Source: Chlamydiota bacterium
Lineage (GTDB): Bacteria > Chlamydiota > Chlamydiia > Chlamydiales > Rhabdochlamydiaceae
Length of the DNA stretch: 11,884 bases
Assembly (NCBI GenBank): GCA_016866585.1
Contig: VGMB01000027.1
Span: forward strand, 1 to 11,884
Direction of reading: 5' to 3'
Shown: positions 5,962 to 11,884 of the stretch, one piece after another
Layout of the letters: each line of letters opens with the position of its first letter
Position numbering within the stretch: the first letter of the stretch is position 1
Made by a program: the position numbers and the translations under genes
The notes under the pieces: generated by a model
Seen by the model: the letters and a program-made list of their open reading frames with translations, nothing else
What the model was told of the DNA's origin: nothing
The model's database searches: none

Positions 5962-7041
5962 ATGCAAGAGAGAATATCTAAGCTCTTATCAAGGTTAGAG
6001 CAAGTTGAAGACCTTTTAGGACGCTCAGACGTTCTCTCTAATCAAAAAGAATATAAGGCTCTTACTCAAGAGCATGCCTACCTTTCAGAAATTAAGGAAG
6101 TCTTTAGAAATTACGAATCTTTGCTTAAGCAAAAAGAAGAGAATCAAGATTTGCTTAAAAGTGAAAAAGATCCCGAATTCGTATCTATTATAAGAGAAGA
6201 TTTGGTTTCAATTGATGAGCAAGTATTGGCGTCTCAAAATCGACTAGAAAATCTTTTAGTACCCCCAGATCCTAGAGATAGCAGAAATATTATTGTTGAG
6301 CTTAGAGCTGGTACTGGTGGTGATGAAGCTGCGATATTTGTTGGTGATTGCGTTCGTATGTATAAGCTCTATGCTGATAAAAATGGCTGGAAGACTGAAT
6401 CTATGACATCTACGCCGTCTGAGATGGGTGGTTTCAAAGAGTATATAATGACCATGTCCGGTCATAATGTCTACAGATTGATGCAGTATGAGGCTGGTAC
6501 TCATAGAGTGCAAAGAGTTCCTAAGACTGAAGCTCAAGGTAGAGTTCATACATCGGCTATAACAGTTGCCGTTCTTATGGAGCCAGATGAAGATGAAGAA
6601 ATACTCATAGATGAAAGAGATTTGAAAATAGACACATACAGAGCGTCGGGAGCTGGTGGTCAGCACGTTAATACAACAGATTCTGCTGTAAGGATAACTC
6701 ACTTACCGACAGGAACTGTGGTCTATTGTCAAGAAGAGAGAAGTCAGCATAAGAATAAAGATAAGGCTATGAGGCTTTTATCAGCTAAAATTGCTGAAGA
6801 AAAACGAAGAAAAGCTGAGATGGAAATAGCATCCTTGCGTTCTTCTCAGGTGGGATCAGGTGACAGGTCTGAAAGGATTCGTACTTATAATTTCCCACAA
6901 AATAGAGTTACTGATCATCGTATCGATTTAACTCTTTACAAGCTAGATCATGTGATGAACGGTGCGATGGATGAAATTACTGAGTCTTTGGTAAAGCACT
7001 ATCATCAGCAAGAGTTATCTGGTAGTCAGCAAATTTCATGA
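5962..7041 (+). CDS. prfA: Peptide chain release factor 1
   Basis: 359 residues, standard RF1 length. RF1 recognises UAA and UAG in the ribosomal A site and triggers peptide release. Visible: an N-terminal helical domain (1-100) with coiled-coil character; ELRAGTGGDEAAIF at 113-126; the stop-codon-reading PxT tripeptide as P187-K188-T189, which marks RF1 rather than RF2 (SPF); and the catalytic GGQ at 232-234 within YRASGAGGQHVNTTD. The C-terminal RxRTYNFPQNRVTDHR block (305-320) is also typical. The middle residue of PxT is Lys rather than the Ala or Val of well-studied RF1s. The start ATG lies six bases after rpmE with only a weak AGAAG site. Its TGA stop overlaps the prmC start (ATGA), coupling it to the enzyme that methylates its GGQ glutamine. 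Confidence 0.98.
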   Translation: MQERISKLLSRLEQVEDLLGRSDVLSNQKEYKALTQEHAYLSEIKEVFRNYESLLKQKEENQDLLKSEKDPEFVSIIREDLVSIDEQVLASQNRLENLLVPPDPRDSRNIIVELRAGTGGDEAAIFVGDCVRMYKLYADKNGWKTESMTSTPSEMGGFKEYIMTMSGHNVYRLMQYEAGTHRVQRVPKTEAQGRVHTSAITVAVLMEPDEDEEILIDERDLKIDTYRASGAGGQHVNTTDSAVRITHLPTGTVVYCQEERSQHKNKDKAMRLLSAKIAEEKRRKAEMEIASLRSSQVGSGDRSERIRTYNFPQNRVTDHRIDLTLYKLDHVMNGAMDEITESLVKHYHQQELSGSQQIS

Positions 7042-7877
7042 AATCGCTAGGTGAAGTTTTTCAGTTATCAGTTCAGTATCTTGATCAAAAAAAGATTTCA
7101 CGTTCCAAGTTTTTAGTGGCCGAGATTTTATCTTATGTTCTTGGGATGGACAAGGTCATGCTTTTTATGGACTTTGATAGGCCTTTGCTAGAAGAAGAGT
7201 TGACTAAGATACGATCTGTTCTTTCTCAAGTTGCAAGGGGAAAACCTCTAGACTACATAATCGGAAAAGTGGATTTTTATGGGTGTCAGTTCTTATTAAC
7301 AGAAGATACTCTTATACCAAGGCCTGAAACAGAGATCTTAGTGGATATAGTCTCTAAAGAGATTGCTAATAGATCTTTGATTGTCTGGGATGTATGCACA
7401 GGTTCGGGGTGTATTGGTGTGTCTTTAAAAAAGCAAAACCCAAACTCTAAGTTTGTCTTGTCCGATTTGTCAGAAAAAGCGCTCAGTGTTGCTAAAAAAA
7501 ATGCAGAGCTTAACAATGTTGTAGCGGATTTTCTTCTTGGTGATGGATTGACTCCGTTTAGTGGTGCTAAGGCTGATATGATCGTTTGTAATCCTCCTTA
7601 CATTTCTCTTGCTGAGTACCAAGAGCTAGATCCCTCTGTAAGAGATCATGAGCCAAGACTTGCTCTGATCGGGGGGGTGCATGGTGGTGAGTTTTATGAA
7701 AAAACAGAAAAAAATTTAGAAAACTTTCTGAAGCCAGGTGGTAAAGTTTTCTTTGAAATAGGGTATTTGCAGGGAAATTGGATGTTAGAGTGCTTTTCAA
7801 GGCCTGTTTGGAAGCAGAAAAAGGTAATAAAAGACTGGTCTGGACACGATCGGTTCTTTTTCCTTGAAATTGAATAA
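7038..7877 (+). CDS. prmC: Release factor glutamine N5-methyltransferase
   Basis: 279 residues, normal length. PrmC uses S-adenosylmethionine to methylate the Gln of the GGQ motif in RF1 and RF2, which raises termination efficiency. Visible: an N-terminal helical substrate-binding domain (1-75); RPETE at 95-99; SAM-binding motif I as DVCTGSGCIG (118-127); an acidic motif II residue in LSDLS (141-145); and the catalytic NPPY at 185-188, which binds the amide side chain. PGGKVFFEIG (233-242) follows in the Rossmann core. The ATG overlaps the prfA stop by four bases, so enzyme and substrate are made from coupled reading frames. NPPY also occurs in N6-adenine methylases, but the N-terminal domain and the position after prfA settle the call. 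Confidence 0.97.
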   Translation: MKSLGEVFQLSVQYLDQKKISRSKFLVAEILSYVLGMDKVMLFMDFDRPLLEEELTKIRSVLSQVARGKPLDYIIGKVDFYGCQFLLTEDTLIPRPETEILVDIVSKEIANRSLIVWDVCTGSGCIGVSLKKQNPNSKFVLSDLSEKALSVAKKNAELNNVVADFLLGDGLTPFSGAKADMIVCNPPYISLAEYQELDPSVRDHEPRLALIGGVHGGEFYEKTEKNLENFLKPGGKVFFEIGYLQGNWMLECFSRPVWKQKKVIKDWSGHDRFFFLEIE

Positions 7878-7898
7878 CTTTCTAGACTATCCTATTCT
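7864..7898 (+). promoter_or_regulatory. Possible internal promoter for ffh
   Basis: Two overlapping candidates sit at the end of prmC: TTGAAA (7864-7869) with TATCCT (7888-7893) at 18 bases, or TTGAAT (7870-7875) with TATTCT (7893-7898) at 17 bases. Either would start RNA about 20 bases ahead of ffh. The 45-base gap before ffh is the only sizeable break within the cluster up to rplS, which fits an internal start, but both matches are moderate. Confidence 0.3.
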
Positions 7899-7922
7899 CC
7901 GACAACAATAAAATATATATAT

Positions 7923-9263
7923 ATGTTAGGCGCTTTAACTCAAAAATTTCAGAATTTATTTTCCTCTCTTTCGGGAAAGAAGGTCCTTACAGAGGACAAT
8001 ATATCAGATGCTGTAAGACAAGTTCGTCTTGCATTGCTTGATGCTGACGTGAATTACACGGTCGTTAGTAATTTCGTAAAGAGAGTTAAAGAAAAAGCTA
8101 CGGGGGAGTCTGTAGTTAAATCTGTTTCCCCGGATCAACAATTTATTAAAATTGTTCACGAAGAGTTAGTTTCTTTAATGGGACAGCAAGAAGTTTCTTT
8201 AACTTTGAAAGGATCTCCTGCTGTTATATTAATGTGTGGTTTACAGGGTTCCGGAAAAACGACTCACTGTGCTAAACTAGCCAACTTCTTAAAAACACAG
8301 GATAAGAATAGAAAAATTCTTTTAGCTGCATGCGACTTACAGCGACCTGCGGCTATAGAGCAGCTAAAAAGACTAGGAACCCAGGTTAATGTTCCCGTTT
8401 TTTCTATAGAAGGTGAGCATAATCCTGTGAAAGTTGCTGAGAGTGCCTATGCCAGGGCTCAGCAAGAGAATTATGATGTATTGATATTAGATACAGCGGG
8501 CAGGCTTCATATTGATGAAGAGCTCATGGATCAGTTACTTGTGATAAAGCAAACAGTTAATCCTTCCGAGGTTCTTTTTGTGGCTAACGCAAATACTGGT
8601 CAAGATGCAGTTAAGACGGCGCAAGAATTTGATAAGAAGGTTTCTATTACAGGAACCATTTTAACGATGCTTGATGGTACGGCAAGAGCTGGTGCTGCTA
8701 TATCTATTAGAGAAGTTACCCAAAAGCCTTTAAAATTTGAAGGTGTTGGAGAGAAAGTTACAGACTTCCAAACATTCAATCCCCATTCAATGGCGGACAG
8801 AATATTAGGAATGGGAGATGTAATTAATCTCGTTAAAAAAGCGCAAGAGCATTTCAGTGAAGAGCAGAGCAAAGAGTTAGAGAAAAAGCTTAAAAAAGCA
8901 TCATTTACCTATGATGATTACTTAAAGCAAATGGCTATACTCAAAAAAATGGGGTCTTTTAAGAGCTTGCTCAAGATGATTCCCGGCATGCCAAACATTG
9001 ATGAAATGCAGATTGATGAAAAAGAGCTGCGAAAGATAGAAGCTATGATTCTTTCGATGACACCGGCTGAAAGGGAAGAAAGAGTCGAATTAATACCCAG
9101 TAGAAGACGTCGTATAGCGGATGGTAGCGGTGTTAAGATCGACGATGTAAATAAAATGATAAAAAGTTTCAAAAGATTAAAACAATTTTTCAAAGACATG
9201 CCAAGTCTCAAAAAGCAATTTCTGAATGGGGCTGGTAAAAAGGAGAATTTCTTATGGCATTAA
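7923..9263 (+). CDS. ffh: Signal recognition particle GTPase Ffh (SRP54)
   Basis: 446 residues. Ffh binds 4.5S RNA and signal sequences of nascent membrane proteins and delivers ribosomes to FtsY. Visible: N domain (1-95) with LTEDNISDAVRQVRLALLDADV; P-loop GLQGSGKT (106-113); DLQRPAA (138-144); DTAGR (190-194); GVGEK (274-278); then the M domain (about 325-446) with PGM and the RNA-binding SRRRRIADGSG (393-403). Two G-domain motifs differ from the usual form: TKxD is TMLD at 248-251, and DAMTGQ is NANTGQ at 221-226. The final M-domain helix is Lys/Phe-rich with few Met. There is no Shine-Dalgarno; an AT-repeat precedes the ATG, but the N-terminal sequence fits the family start exactly. The last ten bases overlap rpsP. 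FtsY is excluded by the M domain. Confidence 0.97.
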   Translation: MLGALTQKFQNLFSSLSGKKVLTEDNISDAVRQVRLALLDADVNYTVVSNFVKRVKEKATGESVVKSVSPDQQFIKIVHEELVSLMGQQEVSLTLKGSPAVILMCGLQGSGKTTHCAKLANFLKTQDKNRKILLAACDLQRPAAIEQLKRLGTQVNVPVFSIEGEHNPVKVAESAYARAQQENYDVLILDTAGRLHIDEELMDQLLVIKQTVNPSEVLFVANANTGQDAVKTAQEFDKKVSITGTILTMLDGTARAGAAISIREVTQKPLKFEGVGEKVTDFQTFNPHSMADRILGMGDVINLVKKAQEHFSEEQSKELEKKLKKASFTYDDYLKQMAILKKMGSFKSLLKMIPGMPNIDEMQIDEKELRKIEAMILSMTPAEREERVELIPSRRRRIADGSGVKIDDVNKMIKSFKRLKQFFKDMPSLKKQFLNGAGKKENFLWH

Positions 9264-9652
9264 AAATACGTCTGCGTCAGCAAGGATGTTCTAACCGTCA
9301 GACATTTCGTGTTGTTGTTACCGATGTAAGAGCAAAACGTGATGGTAAGTACGTAGAGAAGTTAGGTTGGTACCTCCCTGAAATGAAGCAAAATAACTGC
9401 ACTATAGATGCAGATAGACTTGCTTATTGGTTAAGCCAAGGTGCTGAAATGACTGAGCAAGTAGCAAACCTCGCTAAAGTTGTAACACCTGATGTAATCA
9501 AGGAATACAACCAAAAAAGAGCTGAAGTTAAAGCGAAAAGAACAGCAAAAAGAAGAGCAGTAAAAGCTGAAGCTGCATCAGAAGCTCCAAAGGCAGCTGC
9601 AAAAGCTACAGCGAAAAAAACTACAAAAAAAGCAACAGCAAAGAAGTCGTAG
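9254..9652 (+). CDS. rpsP: 30S ribosomal protein S16 with basic C-terminal tail
   Basis: 132 residues. S16 is an assembly protein of the 30S body. The core (1-82) shows MALKIRLRQQGCSNRQTFRV, the KRDGKYVEKLGWYLP block (28-42) and DADRLAYWLSQGA (52-64). Residues 84-132 form a low-complexity tail of Lys, Ala, Thr and Arg with repeated AKK/TKK units, resembling the tail of histone H1-like proteins. Most S16 proteins stop near 80-90 residues, though longer forms with tails are known. The start ATG lies inside the last ten bases of ffh, with AAAGGAG at 9238-9244 as ribosome site, so it is part of the operon. The TAG stop is the only amber stop among the complete genes here. Confidence 0.97.
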   Translation: MALKIRLRQQGCSNRQTFRVVVTDVRAKRDGKYVEKLGWYLPEMKQNNCTIDADRLAYWLSQGAEMTEQVANLAKVVTPDVIKEYNQKRAEVKAKRTAKRRAVKAEAASEAPKAAAKATAKKTTKKATAKKS

Positions 9653-9655
9653 TTG

Positions 9656-10336
9656 ATGCGTTTTGATATTCTTTCTCTTTTTCCTGATTATTTTACTAGT
9701 CCTTTTGAGACTAGTATTATTAAAAAGGCGAGAGAAGGAGGCCTTCTTGATATACGTTTAACAGATGTTAGACAGTTTGCTGAAGGAAAACATAAAAAAG
9801 TAGATGACAGACCTTACGGCGGTGGACCGGGCATGGTTATGATGCCAAAGCCCCTTTGTCAGGCCATAAGATCTGTTAAACATGATGACTCCCATGTGAT
9901 TTATCTATCACCACAAGGAAAGCCGCTTACAGCAGAGACCTGCCAAAGGTTGTCTCAGTTAAAGCACATAGTTTTAGTTTGTGGTCATTACGAAGGAATC
10001 GATGAGAGGGTGATAGAAAAAGAAGTGGATGAAGAGGTAAGCATTGGTGACTATGTACTCACTAATGGCTGCATAGCAGCTATAGTGCTTGTCGATGCAG
10101 TATCTCGATTTGTCCCTGGTGTACTCGGACATGAAGAGGCCGCTATGCAAGATTCTTTCCAGGATCAAAAGCTAGATGCCCCTCATTATACAAGACCACC
10201 AGAATTCGAAGGTCTTACAGTGCCTTCAGTTCTGATGGAGGGTAACCATAAAGAAATCCAGAAGTGGCGTCATCAGAAAGCAATAGAAAAAACAAAGAGA
10301 ATCCGCCCAGATTTGTGTGGCGGTAGTTATGAGTGA
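9656..10336 (+). CDS. trmD: tRNA (guanine-N1)-methyltransferase
   Basis: 226 residues. TrmD methylates G37 of tRNAs with a G36G37 sequence, which prevents +1 frameshifting. It is a dimeric SPOUT enzyme with a trefoil-knot SAM site. Visible: MRFDILSLFPDYF at the start; PYGGGPGM (53-60); SPQGKPLT (85-92); CGHYEGIDERV (109-119); SIGDYVLTNG (129-138); SRFVPGVLG (150-158); and the LDAPHYTRP segment with D174 as the likely general base. The start is ATG at 9656, since it fits the family. A TTG immediately before it adds only one residue. It begins three bases after the rpsP stop. It is a plain-length TrmD; as I remember, Chlamydia trachomatis TrmD has a long C-terminal extension that is missing here. 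The TGA stop lies twelve bases before rplS. Confidence 0.97.
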   Translation: MRFDILSLFPDYFTSPFETSIIKKAREGGLLDIRLTDVRQFAEGKHKKVDDRPYGGGPGMVMMPKPLCQAIRSVKHDDSHVIYLSPQGKPLTAETCQRLSQLKHIVLVCGHYEGIDERVIEKEVDEEVSIGDYVLTNGCIAAIVLVDAVSRFVPGVLGHEEAAMQDSFQDQKLDAPHYTRPPEFEGLTVPSVLMEGNHKEIQKWRHQKAIEKTKRIRPDLCGGSYE

Positions 10337-10347
10337 AAGGAGAAACC

Positions 10348-10746
10348 ATGAAACAGTGTCAAGTTATTCAAGAACTAGAAGCTGGCCTCTTAAAGTCAAA
10401 TATTCCTGATTTCCGCGTAGGAGATACAGTATCCATACATACAAGAATTATTGAAGGTGACAAAGAGCGTTTACAAGTATTTACAGGAACAGTCATAGCA
10501 CGTAAAGGAGCTGGACTTTCTGAGACTTTTTCTATCTACCGTGTATCTTATGGTTCAGGTATGGAAAGAGTTTTCATGCTCCATAGCCCAAAGATTGCGA
10601 AAATTGATATCATAAAAGTTGGTAAAGTAAGAAAAGGAAAACTCTACTACCTTAGAGGAGCATCTGGAAAAGCTGCTAAGGTTAAAGAGTACATCGGTCC
10701 TAACAAGAGAGTTGTTGCTGCTCAAGCTAACGCATCAGCTAAATAA
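10348..10746 (+). CDS. rplS: 50S ribosomal protein L19
   Basis: 132 residues. L19 sits at the subunit interface of the 50S near bridge B8. Visible: FRVGDTVSIHTRI (22-34), the FTGTVIARKGAG loop (45-56), GMERVFMLHSPKI (71-83) and KVRKGKLYYLRGASGKAAK (93-111). The start is ATG at 10348 with AAAGGAG at 10336-10342 just ahead. An in-frame GTG at 10333 overlaps the trmD stop and the ribosome site and is rejected. It is the last gene of the rpmE cluster, followed by a strong terminator. rpsP-trmD-rplS is a widely conserved order. Confidence 0.98.
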   Translation: MKQCQVIQELEAGLLKSNIPDFRVGDTVSIHTRIIEGDKERLQVFTGTVIARKGAGLSETFSIYRVSYGSGMERVFMLHSPKIAKIDIIKVGKVRKGKLYYLRGASGKAAKVKEYIGPNKRVVAAQANASAK

Positions 10747-10773
10747 GCAATTTTCACTCATTAGTGGTTTCTT

Positions 10774-10805
10774 AAAATCCCTCATTAGTTTGAGGGATTT
10801 TTTTT
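10774..10805 (+). terminator. Intrinsic terminator of the rpmE-rplS operon
   Basis: AAAATCCCTCA (10774-10784), loop TTAGTT, TGAGGGATTTT (10791-10801), within a run of eight T from 10798 to 10805. It lies 28 bases after the rplS stop. A 9-base CTCATTAGT occurs just upstream (10757-10765) and again inside the hairpin (10781-10789). Confidence 0.95.
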
Positions 10806-10903
10806 GTCCCAAAAAAATCTCTCCTTTCTTTGTTTAAGAATCATAACGTGAAAAAAACACGCTGTTTGATGTAAAGTCAAACTCAAAATTTTAGGAGCTA
10901 GCT

Positions 10904-11527
10904 ATGACAGTTTTATGTGAAGCAGACGTATTATATTATGAAAAGATTGTGAGAGAACAGGGCTTCAATTTGATTGCAGGTGTTGACGAAGCGGGTAGAG
11001 GGCCTCTTGCCGGTCCTGTTGTTGCAGCAGCTTGTATTATCCCTGAAGGAATGATCGTTCCAGGGGTTGATGATAGCAAAAGCTTGACAGCGTCAAAAAG
11101 AAAGAGGCTTTTCGATTTTTTAGTATCAAACACAGATATTCAATATGCAGTAGGTGTTGTTTCTGCTGAAAAAATAGACCAGATTAATATTCTTCAGGCT
11201 ACATTTCTTGCCATGCAGACAGCTGTTGATGCACTTAAAATAAAACCAGATTTTGTTCTTGTTGATGGCAATATGACACCAAATTGGAAATATCCTTCAC
11301 TTGCGGTCATTAAAGGAGATAGTCTTTCTCATTCGATATCGGCAGCATCGATTATTGCAAAGGAGTGGCGTGACAATGTAATGCATGAGTATGATCTGCA
11401 ATATCCGGGATATGGATTTGCAAAGCATAAAGGATATGGCACAAAGGCTCATATGGAGGCAATAAAAGCTCTTGGAGCTAGCCCTATTCATAGGATGTCG
11501 TTTGAGCCTCTTAGATCTATGCACTAA
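10904..11527 (+). CDS. rnhB: Ribonuclease HII
   Basis: 207 residues, normal length. RNase HII cuts RNA in RNA/DNA hybrids and removes single ribonucleotides from DNA. Visible: IAGVDEAGRGPLAGPVVAAA (24-43) with catalytic D28 and E29; DDSKSLTASKR (56-66); D121 in LVDGN; D139 in IKGDSLSHSISAASIIAK; and HKGYGTKAHMEAI (175-187). The four acidic residues have the spacing seen in E. coli RNase HII. The start is ATG behind TTAGGAG near 10891-10897. It is separated from rplS by a terminator and has its own terminator downstream, so it is likely a single-gene unit. No clear promoter stands out in 10806-10890. RNase HIII is excluded because its extra N-terminal domain is missing. Confidence 0.97.
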   Translation: MTVLCEADVLYYEKIVREQGFNLIAGVDEAGRGPLAGPVVAAACIIPEGMIVPGVDDSKSLTASKRKRLFDFLVSNTDIQYAVGVVSAEKIDQINILQATFLAMQTAVDALKIKPDFVLVDGNMTPNWKYPSLAVIKGDSLSHSISAASIIAKEWRDNVMHEYDLQYPGYGFAKHKGYGTKAHMEAIKALGASPIHRMSFEPLRSMH

Positions 11528-11581
11528 CATCCTCTTACTGGCTCTATATTGCTATTAGGCCACATTGTTCTAAAAATCGTT

Positions 11582-11603
11582 AGCTATGGAATAGCTTTTT
11601 TTT
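11582..11603 (+). terminator. Likely intrinsic terminator of rnhB
   Basis: AGCTAT (11582-11587), loop GGA, ATAGCT (11591-11596), followed by T through 11603 (eight T counting the last stem base). The stem is short at six pairs, but the U-tract is full length and it lies 54 bases after the rnhB stop. Confidence 0.7.
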
Positions 11604-11648
11604 AAATAAAAAGAGTCAGTAATTTTCTTTTCACTTTTTTTATATCTC

Positions 11649-11678
11649 ATGACAAAAGGCTAAACTTTAAAATACAAA
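11649..11678 (+). promoter_or_regulatory. Possible promoter of the exported-protein gene
   Basis: ATGACA (11649-11654) and TACAAA (11673-11678) are 18 bases apart, matching the sigma-70 type consensus at five and four of six positions. The leader would be about 70 bases. The -35 also forms an inverted repeat with TGTCAT at 11681-11686, which could be an operator or chance. Confidence 0.3.
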
Positions 11679-11755
11679 TGTGTCATATCTTTTTTTAAAT
11701 GCAATATGCTCTAAAAGAACGTGGGGCTTCAAATTATTTAAAAAGAGGATATATC

Positions 11756-11884
11756 ATGGGGAACAAATGTTCGTTAAAGTTTCTTGCTCTTGCATCGCTA
11801 TGATGTTTTAGTTTGGTAGATTTGAGTGCTGTTATTCCGACAAAAACTCAAAAAGTTCAAAATGATGCACAACTATACGCTTTT
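11756..11884 (+). pseudogene. 5' end of an exported-protein gene with in-frame TGA in the signal peptide
   Basis: Cut by the right edge; 43 codons are visible. ATG at 11756 follows AGAGGA (11744-11749) at good spacing. Codons 1-15 read MGNKCSLKFLALASL, codon 16 is TGA (11801-11803), and codons 17-43 stay open: CFSLVDLSA then VIPTKTQKVQNDAQLYAF. Read through, this is a textbook Sec signal peptide: Lys in the n-region, a hydrophobic core across the TGA, and a likely cleavage after LSA (residue 25). So the frame is clearly a former or real exported protein, perhaps an outer-membrane or periplasmic one. TGA ends four other genes here, so general recoding is unlikely. Possible readings: a nonsense mutation, a sequencing error, or rare readthrough. 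No good restart codon with a ribosome site follows. The family is not recognisable from so few residues. Confidence 0.6.

Noticed and set aside
5726..5998. Out-of-frame 90-residue frame across rpmE and into prfA
   Set aside because: It overlaps two confident genes in another frame, and its Lys-rich C-terminus is just the frameshifted reading of the L31 tail.
6256..6702. 148-residue open frame on the minus strand, antisense to prfA
   Set aside because: It covers the GGQ region of a strongly conserved gene; the composition (Ser/Ile/Cys-rich) and lack of a ribosome site mark it as a shadow of prfA codons.
9503..9652. S16 tail as a separate histone-like gene fused by a lost stop
   Set aside because: The tail continues in frame without a start or ribosome site of its own, and Lys/Ala tails occur on other S16 proteins.
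9653..9655. TTG as the trmD start
   Set aside because: The following ATG gives the expected N-terminus (MRFDILSLFP); TTG would only add one residue.
10333..10347. GTG start upstream of rplS
   Set aside because: It falls on the trmD stop and the rplS ribosome site; the ATG at 10348 matches the family N-terminus.
10847..10861. CGTG-A7-CACG hairpin upstream of rnhB
   Set aside because: The stem is only four pairs and there is no U-tract or second structure; likely chance.
11756..11884. Genome-wide reading of TGA as tryptophan
   Set aside because: TGA is the natural stop of four well-defined genes in the window, and the proteins end where the families do.

Overview
The window looks like housekeeping chromosome from a member of the Chlamydiae. 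The evidence is the ribosomal-protein and translation-factor sequences (type B L31, S16, TrmD, RNase HII and Ffh all have the chlamydial flavour as I remember it), the gene order, low GC, and a candidate inclusion-membrane-type protein at the left end. As I recall, Chlamydia trachomatis carries pnp-rpsO-tadA-small ORF as one block and rpmE-prfA-prmC-ffh-rpsP-trmD-rplS-rnhB as another. Here the two blocks are joined. Family or genus cannot be fixed from the sequence alone; an environmental chlamydia outside Chlamydiaceae is my best guess.

Layout. (1) 31-1287 (+): a 418-residue protein with a TTG start, a two-lobed hydrophobic hairpin and a long charged helical region, resembling a type III secreted Inc protein. 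It converges on pnp through a strong bidirectional terminator. (2) 3941-1322 (-): rpsO then pnp. rpsO has a good promoter, pnp has its own predicted promoter, and there are two stem-loops: one behind rpsO and one in the pnp leader. (3) 4181-5533 (+): an unrecognised coiled-coil protein, tadA (overlapping it by 4 bases) and a small conserved-looking protein (overlapping tadA). (4) 5659-10746 (+): a tightly packed translation and secretion operon (rpmE, prfA, prmC, ffh, rpsP, trmD, rplS) ending in a clear intrinsic terminator. (5) 10904-11527 (+): rnhB with its own terminator. (6) 11756-11884 (+): the start of a probable exported protein gene, cut by the window edge, with an in-frame TGA at codon 16 inside the signal peptide.

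Functionally the window is about making and maintaining the translation machinery. It encodes four ribosomal proteins (S15, L31, S16, L19), release factor 1 and the enzyme that methylates its GGQ glutamine (PrmC), and two tRNA modification enzymes (TadA for wobble inosine, TrmD for m1G37). It also encodes the SRP GTPase that targets nascent membrane proteins, RNA decay (PNPase) and RNA/DNA hybrid removal (RNase HII). The accessory or lineage-specific parts are the Inc-like protein, the 224-residue unknown, the 75-residue small protein and the broken exported gene.

No gap between genes exceeds 300 bases. The largest (3428-3671, 3942-4180, 11528-11755) hold promoters, stem-loops and a terminator. 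I saw no tRNA, rRNA, CRISPR array, insertion sequence or prophage gene. The gap 5534-5658 holds only weak inverted repeats and no convincing promoter.
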